From positions 1-15,620 of the forward strand of contig CAINWC010000331.1 of the NCBI GenBank assembly GCA_903854305.1: a stretch of 15,620 bases of DNA, given 5' to 3'. Below are positions 8,034 through 15,546 of the stretch, in pieces. Origin of the DNA: an uncultured Pseudomonadota bacterium (GTDB lineage Bacteria; Pseudomonadota; Gammaproteobacteria; Burkholderiales; Methylophilaceae). The stretch's first letter is position 1, and every line of letters starts with the position of its first letter. The notes below the pieces were generated by a model. That model had not been told where the DNA came from and did no database searches. It saw nothing but the letters and a program-made list of their open reading frames with translations. Made by a program: the position numbers and the translations under genes.

Positions 8034-8215
8034 GGCGCTATTTTAAGGCAAAAACACATTATTCGCCGATGCTTCCTTATTTATCACATGGGAAAAAGTA
8101 TAAATACAGATAAATGCAGATAAAAAATTGAATTGATACGCAAAATGTTAAAATGCGCGAATTGCAGTTCAAGTTTAATGGTTTAGCACGAGAACCAAAC
8201 GTTAATTTCGTTTCA

Positions 8216-8287
8216 TCATCAAAAGATGACGAGGCGACAAGCCGATGACAGTACGCTTAGTACGGCAAGGCGCAGGCAACAAAGTCA
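8216..8287 (+). other. Hairpin-rich leader upstream of the rbgA-like gene
   Basis: The 277 bases between the methyltransferase and the GTPase contain no convincing gene, but the last 100 are structured. TCATC/GATGA (8216-8220 and 8225-8229) is a perfect short hairpin around AAAA. GTAC/GTAC (8251-8254 and 8260-8263) closes a 5-base loop. It is nested inside GCC/GGC (8241-8243, 8264-8266), GCG/CGC (8234-8236, 8271-8273) and TGAC/GTCA (8227-8230, 8284-8287), giving one long imperfect hairpin. The hexamer GATGAC occurs at 8225 and again at 8244, and a related GATGAGG sits near the ribosome binding site. It could be a REP-like intergenic repeat, a transcript leader, or chance. Confidence 0.35.
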
Positions 8288-8310
8288 GAATTGATGAGGA
8301 GATAAAATAG

Positions 8311-9258
8311 ATGGCAATTCAATGGTATCCGGGGCACATGACCCAAGCACGCAAAAAAGCCGAAGAAACAATGGAGTTTATGGACATTGTCATTGAGGTG
8401 CTTGATGCGCGCGTGCCAGAGGCGAGCCACAATCCTGTCATCAATGAAATGCGCTTATTTCGCCAGCGCCCAAATCTAAAAATATTAAATAAATCCGACT
8501 TGGCTGACCCCAAAGCAACGGAAGCTTGGCTAAATTACTTTAACCGACAACCCAATACCAAAGCCGTTGCGCTTTCATGTAAAAAACCGGGTGAAGCCAA
8601 TAAAATCCCTAAATTATGTTTAGCGCTTGCACCGCACCGTGGCACGCATTTAAAGCCGTTGCGTATGTTGATTATGGGTATTCCTAACGTGGGTAAATCT
8701 ACCTTAATGAACGCATTGTTGAATCGCCGTGTGGCAAAAGTGGGTGATGAGCCAGCGGTGACTAAAAGTCAGCAACGCTTTGATATTTCTGAAACCATGA
8801 GTATCACTGATACACCAGGCATGATGTGGCCAAAAATTCAATATGAGTCTGATGGCTACATGTTAGCTGCCAGCCATGCGATTGGCCGCAATGCGGTGAT
8901 TGATGAAGATGTCGCGCTATTTCTAGCGAACAATATACTCAAAACTTACCCTGCGCTCATCAATGCACGCTACAAACTAGACACCATGAAACATGAAGGC
9001 GGATTCTTAGATGTGCTGAAAATGGACGGAGTAGATTTACTCGAAGCCATTGCAAGACGCCGCTCCTACAAACGTCATGATGGTTTATACGATATGGAAA
9101 AAACGGCGGTGGCCTTTTTAACCGATTACCGTAGCGGTGCCATTGGTAGAATTAGCTTGGAAACACCAGCCAGTAGACTTCTGATGACGCAAGCAGAATT
9201 GCCGGTAGTGCAAGAAGCACAAACAGAAGTCGAGGCTGAAGAAAAACTAGACGAGTAA
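8311..9258 (+). CDS. rbgA: Circularly permuted GTPase, RbgA/YlqF-like ribosome assembly factor
   Basis: A 315-residue GTPase with permuted motif order. G4 NKSD (60-63) and G5 SCKK (89-92) come before G1 GIPNVGKST (123-131), with G2 at the threonine of EPAVTKS (147-153) and G3 DTPG at 167-170. This order and the N-terminal IQWYPGHMTQARKKAEE are typical of the YlqF/RbgA family, which assists late maturation of the large ribosomal subunit in Bacillus. The role in proteobacteria is less well established. The C-terminus ends in an acidic tail rich in glutamate. The start is supported by GAGGAG about ten bases upstream. The preceding leader is unusually structured. It converges with a small hypothetical gene after 13 bases. 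Other YawG/YlqF paralogues are possible but less likely. Confidence 0.88.
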   Translation: MAIQWYPGHMTQARKKAEETMEFMDIVIEVLDARVPEASHNPVINEMRLFRQRPNLKILNKSDLADPKATEAWLNYFNRQPNTKAVALSCKKPGEANKIPKLCLALAPHRGTHLKPLRMLIMGIPNVGKSTLMNALLNRRVAKVGDEPAVTKSQQRFDISETMSITDTPGMMWPKIQYESDGYMLAASHAIGRNAVIDEDVALFLANNILKTYPALINARYKLDTMKHEGGFLDVLKMDGVDLLEAIARRRSYKRHDGLYDMEKTAVAFLTDYRSGAIGRISLETPASRLLMTQAELPVVQEAQTEVEAEEKLDE

Positions 9259-9271
9259 GTTAAAAAGCTGA

Positions 9272-9544
9272 TCAAACGTCTTTTTTGGTGAGCTGCTTAC
9301 TAAACTCAACTTCAAGCTTGCTCACACGTTTTGGCGTTTGCGGACCGTAGGCATTCACAAAAATGACAAATTCATCAAGCATCATCGGCTCACATAAGCG
9401 CTCAGACTCTCCAGAACCAATCGCCAGCACCAAGCTAAACAAACCGTTACTGCCTAACGTCATTGAATATTGGCTGTTGCCGCTACGTCGCTTAAGTCGA
9501 TCAATCGCAGCGCTTGCCTTAGTGGATCTCGGACTAGATCTCAT
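9272..9544 (-). CDS. Small conserved-looking hypothetical protein
   Basis: A 90-residue protein that I do not recognise as a named family. The minus-strand reading is preferred over the overlapping plus-strand frame because it has a good AAAGGAA ribosome binding site about 5 bases before the ATG, and the composition is protein-like. The N-terminal third is basic (RSSPRSTKASAAIDRLKRR), which could contact nucleic acid. The middle is hydrophobic (SNGLFSLVLAIGSG). The end is charged with KLEVEFSKQLTKKDV. It has no signal peptide or clear membrane helix. It is divergent from rep across 190 bases and convergent with rbgA across 13 bases, so it is likely a single-gene unit. Function unknown. Confidence 0.6.
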   Translation of the reverse strand: MRSSPRSTKASAAIDRLKRRSGNSQYSMTLGSNGLFSLVLAIGSGESERLCEPMMLDEFVIFVNAYGPQTPKRVSKLEVEFSKQLTKKDV

Positions 9545-9589
9545 GGTGTTCCTTTCATTAACTTACGGCTTCATTGCTGATAATACTTT

Positions 9590-9618
9590 ATCAAAGCTCG
9601 ATTATGGCATGCTTTGAT
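9590..9618. repeat. Perfect 8-bp inverted repeat in the divergent region before rep
   Basis: ATCAAAGC (9590-9597) and GCTTTGAT (9611-9618) are perfect complements around a 13-base spacer. They lie between the small hypothetical gene and rep. The stem is AT-rich and has no following T-run, so an operator is more plausible than a terminator. The rest of this 190-base region holds only a GTTTT/AAAAC mini-hairpin at 9697-9710 just before rep. Confidence 0.3.
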
Positions 9619-9734
9619 CAATCCCATTGAGTAGGCAAGGAATAGACAAGATTAGATAGCTAGTTACTGTCTTAAACGCTAAAATCTAACGCTTGAGTTT
9701 TACGCAAAACTATAAAATATTGACTAAGTAACGC

Positions 9735-11770
9735 ATGCTAAACACCCTTAACTCGCCACAGCGCGAGGCAGTTAAATATCTCGATGGTCCCTTGTTAGTG
9801 CTGGCAGGTGCAGGCAGTGGCAAAACACGTGTCATCACCCAAAAAATCAGCTATTTGATTGATGAAGCGGGCTATTCACCTAAAGAAATCGCCGCGATTA
9901 CCTTTACCAACAAAGCCGCACGCGAGATGCAAGAACGCGTAGGCAAGCTGATGCAGGGCAAAAGTACAAAAGGACTAACCATTGCAACGTTTCACTCGCT
10001 AGGGCTTCAAATGCTGCGCGCTGAAGCTGGTTTATTAGGTTATAAGCCTAAGTTTTCCGTTTATGGTTCGTCAGATTGCTTTAACACTATAGCAAGGATT
10101 TTAGCCACCACCGATAAGCAATTATTGTACAAAACACAGTCGCAAATTTCCGCGTGGAAAAATGCCTTTATCAATCCAGACCAAGCAATGGCAATAGCTG
10201 ATGAAGAACTCACGCACGCCGCCGCTAAGGTTTATCAACTCTACCAACAATCGCTTAAAGCGTATCAGGCGGTAGATTTTGATGATTTAATCAAGCTGCC
10301 GGTGGAGTTATTTGAGCTGCACGAAGTAGCGCTAAATAAATGGCAACGCAAACTGCAATATTTGCTGGTAGATGAATACCAGGATACCAACGCCTGCCAA
10401 TACAAGCTGATTAAAATGCTCACCGGCGTGCGTGGCCAATTTACCGCGGTAGGCGATGACGACCAAGCCATTTATGGCTGGCGTGGTGCTGACGTACAAA
10501 ACTTGCATCAATTAACCACAGATTTTAGCAAGCTGAAAGTCATTAAATTAGAGCAAAATTACCGCTCTACCATCCGTATTTTGCGTGCGGCGAATGCGGT
10601 GATTAGCAACAACCCCAAACTGTTCGACAAGAAATTGTGGAGCGATTTAGGCACCGGCGATTTGATTCAGGTGACTGCCGCACTAAGTGAAGAAGCTGAA
10701 GCTGAGTCGGTAATTATGAAGCTGCAAGCACATAAGTTTGAGAACCGTACTAAATTTCTGGATTATGCGATTTTGTATCGCGGTAACCATCAAGCGCGGA
10801 TTTTTGAACAATATTTACGCAATCATAAAATCCCTTACACGGTCTCTGGTGGACAGTCTAATTTTGAAAAAGCTGAGATTAAAGATCTCATAAGCTATTT
10901 GCGATTAATTACCAATGAAGATGACGACCCAGCATTTATCCGTGCGGCGACCACACCAAAAAAGGCATAGGCAATACAACGTTAGAGCGACTTGGTGAGT
11001 TTGCCGGCGTGCATAAAATTTCTCTATTTGCTGCCGCATTTGAGGGTGACTTTCAAAGAGACATTGGCAATATACAACTGGATGATTTGCTAAACTTTTG
11101 CCAATACATCAATAAGCTACAAGTACGTGCTGTGCGCGACCCCGCAGGTGAAGTGCTGAATGATTTACTGACAACTATCCAATACGAGGCTTTTTTATAT
11201 GATAGCGAGGAACCTCGCGTCGCCGAAAGCAAATGGGGCAATGTGCTGGATTTTATCGGCTGGCTGACGAAAAAAGGCGAAGCGAATACCGAGTTTGGCA
11301 ATGAATCAGCGGGTAAAAATCTGCTTGAGCTCACACAAATGGTTTCATTAATGAGTATGTTAGAAGGCCGCGAAGATGGTGAACCAGATGCGGTTAAGCT
11401 ATCGACATTACACGCAGCCAAAGGCTTAGAGTTTGGCCATGTGTTTTTAATAGGCTGCGAAGAAGGCATATTGCCGCACCGCGAAAGCATAGATGTGGGT
11501 CTTGTTGACCCAAGTAAAATTGAAGAAGAACGCCGGTTAATGTATGTGGGCATCACCCGCGCACAAAAAACACTGAATATTTCATGGTGCAAAAAACGTA
11601 AACGCGCGGGTGAAATGCAAATGTGTGACCCTAGCCGCTTTATTTCAGAATTACCCAAAGAAGACGTGCGACATTTTGGCAATCCGTTTAATAAAGATAC
11701 TGAAGTCAGTAAAGACTTTGGCAAATCTAAAATGGCGAGTATTAAGGCTATGCTGGCGAAAGGTCATTAA
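9735..11770 (+). CDS. rep: Rep-type DNA helicase (UvrD/Rep superfamily 1), frame-broken at 10958-10970
   Basis: Two consecutive reading frames together encode a Rep helicase of about 678 residues, against 673 in E. coli. The first part (9735-10970, 411 residues) carries Walker A AGAGSGKT (24-31), ITFTNKAA, VDEYQDTN (D213/E214), GDDDQAIYGWRG (240-251) and QNYRST. It ends in TTPKKA and a TAG. The second part carries motif V (STLHAAKGLEF) and motif VI (ERRLMYVGITRAQKTL). E. coli Rep has NTPKREIG at the break. A -1 shift at the A6G run gives TPKKGIG, so no residue is lost. Rep is a 3'-5' helicase that clears protein blocks from replication forks. If no frameshift occurs, the 411-residue product keeps ATP-binding motifs but lacks V, VI and most of 2B, and should not unwind DNA. 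There is no strong ribosome binding site at the ATG. The gene is monocistronic. Confidence 0.88.
10958..11012 (+). promoter_or_regulatory. A_AAA_AAG slippery heptamer with possible downstream stem, inside rep
   Basis: The heptamer A AAA AAG (10958-10964) is in the correct zero-frame phase (codons AAA AAG at 10959-10964) for tandem -1 slippage, as in dnaX and IS3-type elements. The zero-frame stop TAG follows at 10968-10970. Five bases downstream, GGCAA (10970-10974) pairs perfectly with TTGCC (11001-11005). The stem can be extended by GCAT (10965-10968) with GTGC (11009-11012, one wobble). The loop is long (26 bases), so this stem is weak. No internal Shine-Dalgarno-like stimulator is seen 10-14 bases upstream. 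A plain one-base deletion or sequencing error explains the data equally well. Confidence 0.4.
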
Positions 11771-11813
11771 TTTCTCGCAAACATTTTTAACCATAAAAAC
11801 ATTAAATGTACAT

Positions 11814-11845
11814 TATGTGATTGAATTTATTAAATCAATCACATA
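11814..11845. repeat. Perfect 11-bp inverted repeat downstream of rep
   Basis: TATGTGATTGA (11814-11824) and TCAATCACATA (11835-11845) are perfect complements around a 10-base AT spacer, 44 bases after the rep stop and about 170 bases before the GGDEF-EAL gene. The stem is AT-rich and not followed by a clear T-run, so an intrinsic terminator is doubtful. The TGTGA and TCACA ends resemble CRP half-sites, but the spacing (18 bases) is wrong for CRP. The remainder of this 242-base intergenic region holds a CAGCG/CGCTG pair (11882-11886, 11914-11918) and AAACG/CGTTT (11981-11993), neither convincing. Confidence 0.45.
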
Positions 11846-12012
11846 TAGTTAGTCACTGTTTAATCAGTGGGTTAGCTTAAGCAGCGGTTTAGCACATAAA
11901 ACATATGCGTAAGCGCTGTTGAATTTATAAGTTATCTAACCTATAAAAATACAAATAATAAAGGTTAATTTTTCGATGTTAAACGTTACGTTTCATCCAT
12001 CGCTTTGAGCCA

Positions 12013-15000
12013 ATGGCATCCGTCATGAACGTCGGGCGTAAATTAATGCTGATTGTGGTCACTAGCATCGCGTTAGTGACTATTCCCGCTGCAGGTGGTA
12101 TGTATTATTACACCAAGCAAAAATTACTGGCAAAGGAAGCCTCGGCTTTACTGGCTGAAACCAAGTCACAAGCAACGTCAAATGCACACAATCTAGTGGG
12201 ATATGAACTTAGCCTAAAAGCGTTATCTAGCATACTGACAAAGACACTTTCCCCACCACCGCAGGCAGGAGAAGAGATCGCCTTTGATCATTTAGTACAA
12301 CAATATCCAGACCATGCATGGCGCAATCAACGCAAGTCTTTTAATGGAAATTTAGAAGCAAGCATTTTCTTGCCACCCAATGCACCACTAGATGCTACCC
12401 AGAAAAGCTTACACTTGCGTAGCAAACACATTCTCGACATATTCGGCGGCTCAATCACCTCGCATATTGGCAATATCTGGCTACTCACACATGGAAAAAC
12501 AGTGATCATCTATGATCACCTTTATCCTGATTTTGCTTTATTGATGCCCGCAGACAACGATTATACCAAAACTCCTTGGGTGACCCTAGGTGACCCAATA
12601 ACAAATCCTCAACGCAGCCAACAATGGACCCCTCCGCTATTTGACTCCGTAAGCAAAACCTGGGTGGTAAGTGTGGTGCTACCCCTTGATGTAAACAAGC
12701 ACTGGATAGGCAATATTGGCCGCGACATTAGCCTTAGTGAAGTGTTGCCAGCGCTGTTTAATAATAGTCAGCGTTATGCTGGTGAGTACCACTTTCTGCT
12801 TGATGCTCAAGGCAATTTCATAGAAGCCGGGCCATGGCAGAAAGCCTTAGTAGCGATGCCCATAAATTTCAAGCCTGATTTACGTAAAGAGCCAGACCTG
12901 AAAAAACTCTTTGCAACTAAGCTAGATTCACAGCCTCAGCTTATTGAGCACGAGGTGCAGTTACAAGGCCACAAATATTTGGCTATTGGTATGACGATGC
13001 AACCTGTTGGCTGGCAGTATTTTAGACTCGTGCCAACCAGTGAAATTTTGGCACCTATGCGCCAGTTGTTTTCTACATTGGTCGCAATGGTACTTATTAT
13101 AGGCTTGCTCATAGGGCTTCTCATTAAAGTAGCGACAAAGCGCAATATTGTTAAGCGTTTACAATCACTGGCAAACACTGTGCGCCTTTACGGTTTAGGA
13201 GAGTTAGATTCCCGTGCAGAGTTGATAGGTGATGATGAAATTGCAAGTACATCACATGCGTTCAATACAATGGCAGATAATTTAGCGAAATTACGCAAAA
13301 CAGAGTCTATTTCTGTACGCCGATATGAAACTGCCATGAGTGTCACCTCGGACGGAATTCATATATTAGATGAAAATGGAAATATTGTAGAAGCTAATCA
13401 AGCTTTTTGCGACAGCCTCGGTTACACGCAAAAAGAGATAAAGCTTCTTAACGTCATCAACTGGGATACTAATTTTTCTGAAGCGTCATTAAAGGAGAAA
13501 TTAGATCGCTTTAATGACACAACTACCGTATTTGAAACTCAACATCGACATAAAGACGGCGCTATCTTTGATGTTGGAATCAGTGCCATTAAGTTGTTTA
13601 TAGATGAAAACGCTTATTATTGGTGTAGTAGCCGGAATATTACTGAACGTAAGCAGGCAGAAAAATCTATTCAGGATAGCGAGTTTCGCTGGAAATTTGC
13701 CCTTGAAGGTGCAGGTGACGGCGTATGGGATTGGAACATTCAAACTGATGAAGCCTCATATTCTTATCGCTGGAAAGATATGCTGGGCTATGCCGAAGAT
13801 GACATCCTGCCGTCTAATGACGAGTGGGTAAAACGAATTCATCCAGATGATCAGTCATATGTTGCGGGAGCAATGCAAGCCTATCTTGATAAAAAAACCA
13901 CCAATTACATCGTTGAATACCGATTGCGATGTAAAAATGATAATTACAAATGGATACTTGGCAGAGGCGTAGTGGTAAAACATGGTGAGAACGGGGAGCC
14001 GCTACGTATGATAGGCACACATACAGACATCTCTCATCACAAAGTCACTGAACATAATCTTCGCATTTCCGCCATTGCCTTCGAGGCGCAAGAAAGCATG
14101 ATGGTGTCCGATGCCAATAAAGTCATTCTGCGTGTTAACAAAGCTTTTTCTGATATCACTGGATACTCAATGGAGGAGGTTGTTGGTCAAACCGCGCTAC
14201 CACTTAGATCAAAGCTACATGAAGCAAGTTTTTATGCGGGAATTTGGGAAAGTGTTGATAGCAAGGGCATATGGAAAGGCGAAATTTTTAGCCAACGTAA
14301 AAATGGTGAGGTTTACCCAGCCCATCTTATTATTACAGCAGTAAAAGACTTGAATGGTATGGTCAGTAATTACGTGACTACACTGGTTGACATCTCTGTT
14401 CAGAAATCAGCAGCGAGAGAAATTGAACATCTGGCTTTTTATGACTCGCTTACTGACTTACCTAATCGACGGCTATTACTTGATCGACTGGAACATGCCT
14501 TGTCTTTCAGTGCACGTAGCGGTAAGCAAGGTGCGTTACTTTTTATCGATCTAGATCACTTTAAAATGCTTAACGATTCACTCGGTCATGATATTGGCGA
14601 TTTACTGCTGAAACAAGTGGCAGAGCGAATGGCCACTTGCGTACGCGAAAGCGACACCATCGCTCGCTTAGGAGGTGATGAATTTGTAGTGATATTAGAA
14701 GACTTGGACGAACAAAACTTGGAAGCGGCAACGCAGGCAGAAACCATCGCGAATAAAATATTAAATACTTTAAACCAGCCTTACCTGCTGGCCTCACACG
14801 AATATACCAGTACCGTGAGCATTGGCATTACGCTATTTAGCGAACACAAATCAGTGATAGACGATATATTGAAACAAGCTGATATCGCCATGTATCAGTC
14901 CAAGAAAGCTGGGCGCAACGCCTTATGCTTCTTTGATCCTAAGATGCAACATGCCATTCATGCCCGCGTAGACCTTGAACGCGAACTACGCAAAGCGCTT

Positions 15001-15546
15001 GAACAGCATCAATTTCAGTTACATTACCAAATACAGGTAGATCTTTTAGATAATCCAATAGGTGCCGAGGCCTTGATTCGCTGGATACATCCTGAACGCG
15101 GCTTAATATCGCCTTTAGATTTCATCACTGTGGCTGAAGAAACTGGGCTGATTCTACCAATTGGGCAGTGGGTTCTTGAAGCTGCTTGCGCTCAGCTCAA
15201 GGCATGGCAGCATGGTAAGCTTACCCAAAGCCTGACGATGTCCGTGAATGTAAGTGCGCAACGATTCCGTCAAACTAACTTTGCGGCTCAAGTAATCGCT
15301 ACCGTGCAACGCTATGCCATCAACCCAGTGCTACTTAAACTAGAATTAACAGAAAGTATATTGTTAGACGATTTTGATGGCACTATCACGACCATGAGTA
15401 CCTTGAAAGAACTGGGGATCAGATTCTCACTGGACGATTTCGGCACAGGCTATTCATCCTTACAATACCTCAAGCGCTTGCCACTATATCAACTAAAAAT
15501 TGATCAATCGGGGGTGCGGCGTAAAACTTGGACTACTAGGAGGTAG
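12013..15546 (+). CDS. Membrane Cache-HAMP-PAS3-GGDEF-EAL c-di-GMP protein, truncated in the EAL domain by an IS
   Basis: The open frame has 1177 codons. TM1 is at about 10-29, then a large periplasmic double-Cache-like sensor (about 30-345), TM2 (about 352-372), HAMP (375-425), and PAS domains near 437-555, 558-680 and 680-800. The GGDEF domain begins at about 804 with FYDSLTDLPNRR. Its active motif GGDEF is at 887-891, preceded by the inhibitory RESD site at 878-881. The EAL domain has E1019 in AEALIRW, the VN and LTES motifs, D1141/D1142 in LDDFGTGYSSL and K1162 in LKIDQS. Native coding ends at S1166 (15510). The last eleven codons and the stop come from an insertion sequence. The missing tail would carry the AEGVE glutamate and the QG glutamine needed for phosphodiesterase activity. 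The remnant is predicted to be a diguanylate cyclase only. The periplasmic ligand is unknown. An in-frame ATG at 12025 is an alternative start. Confidence 0.88.
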   Translation: MASVMNVGRKLMLIVVTSIALVTIPAAGGMYYYTKQKLLAKEASALLAETKSQATSNAHNLVGYELSLKALSSILTKTLSPPPQAGEEIAFDHLVQQYPDHAWRNQRKSFNGNLEASIFLPPNAPLDATQKSLHLRSKHILDIFGGSITSHIGNIWLLTHGKTVIIYDHLYPDFALLMPADNDYTKTPWVTLGDPITNPQRSQQWTPPLFDSVSKTWVVSVVLPLDVNKHWIGNIGRDISLSEVLPALFNNSQRYAGEYHFLLDAQGNFIEAGPWQKALVAMPINFKPDLRKEPDLKKLFATKLDSQPQLIEHEVQLQGHKYLAIGMTMQPVGWQYFRLVPTSEILAPMRQLFSTLVAMVLIIGLLIGLLIKVATKRNIVKRLQSLANTVRLYGLGELDSRAELIGDDEIASTSHAFNTMADNLAKLRKTESISVRRYETAMSVTSDGIHILDENGNIVEANQAFCDSLGYTQKEIKLLNVINWDTNFSEASLKEKLDRFNDTTTVFETQHRHKDGAIFDVGISAIKLFIDENAYYWCSSRNITERKQAEKSIQDSEFRWKFALEGAGDGVWDWNIQTDEASYSYRWKDMLGYAEDDILPSNDEWVKRIHPDDQSYVAGAMQAYLDKKTTNYIVEYRLRCKNDNYKWILGRGVVVKHGENGEPLRMIGTHTDISHHKVTEHNLRISAIAFEAQESMMVSDANKVILRVNKAFSDITGYSMEEVVGQTALPLRSKLHEASFYAGIWESVDSKGIWKGEIFSQRKNGEVYPAHLIITAVKDLNGMVSNYVTTLVDISVQKSAAREIEHLAFYDSLTDLPNRRLLLDRLEHALSFSARSGKQGALLFIDLDHFKMLNDSLGHDIGDLLLKQVAERMATCVRESDTIARLGGDEFVVILEDLDEQNLEAATQAETIANKILNTLNQPYLLASHEYTSTVSIGITLFSEHKSVIDDILKQADIAMYQSKKAGRNALCFFDPKMQHAIHARVDLERELRKALEQHQFQLHYQIQVDLLDNPIGAEALIRWIHPERGLISPLDFITVAEETGLILPIGQWVLEAACAQLKAWQHGKLTQSLTMSVNVSAQRFRQTNFAAQVIATVQRYAINPVLLKLELTESILLDDFDGTITTMSTLKELGIRFSLDDFGTGYSSLQYLKRLPLYQLKIDQSGVRRKTWTTRR

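Noticed and set aside
8226..8294. 22-codon upstream ORF before the rbgA-like gene
   Set aside because: It has no ribosome binding site of its own, its composition is dominated by the hairpin bases, and there is no leader-peptide codon run, so it is not listed as a gene.
9254..9301. Possible bidirectional terminator between rbgA and the hypothetical gene (AGTAAG/CTTACT with inner AGCT/AGCT)
   Set aside because: The arms are short and 36 bases apart with AT-rich pairing. The T6 run lies in the loop instead of after a stem, so support is too weak.
9363..9617. Plus-strand 84-codon frame overlapping the small hypothetical gene
   Set aside because: It lacks a ribosome binding site and overlaps a minus-strand frame that has a good one and more protein-like composition.
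11053..11724. Long (223-codon) minus-strand frame opposite the second half of rep
   Set aside because: The plus strand clearly encodes helicase motifs V and VI here. The minus frame has a serine/cysteine-rich, shadow-like composition and no recognisable domain.
11009..11770. Second half of rep as an independent gene starting at GTG 11009
   Set aside because: There is no ribosome binding site, and the protein similarity continues unbroken through the frame break into upstream codons, so it is the C-terminal part of rep and not a separate gene.
11814..11845. CRP or FNR binding site reading of the 11-bp inverted repeat
   Set aside because: TGTGA and TCACA are 18 bases apart rather than 6, and the TTGA/TCAA halves do not have FNR spacing.
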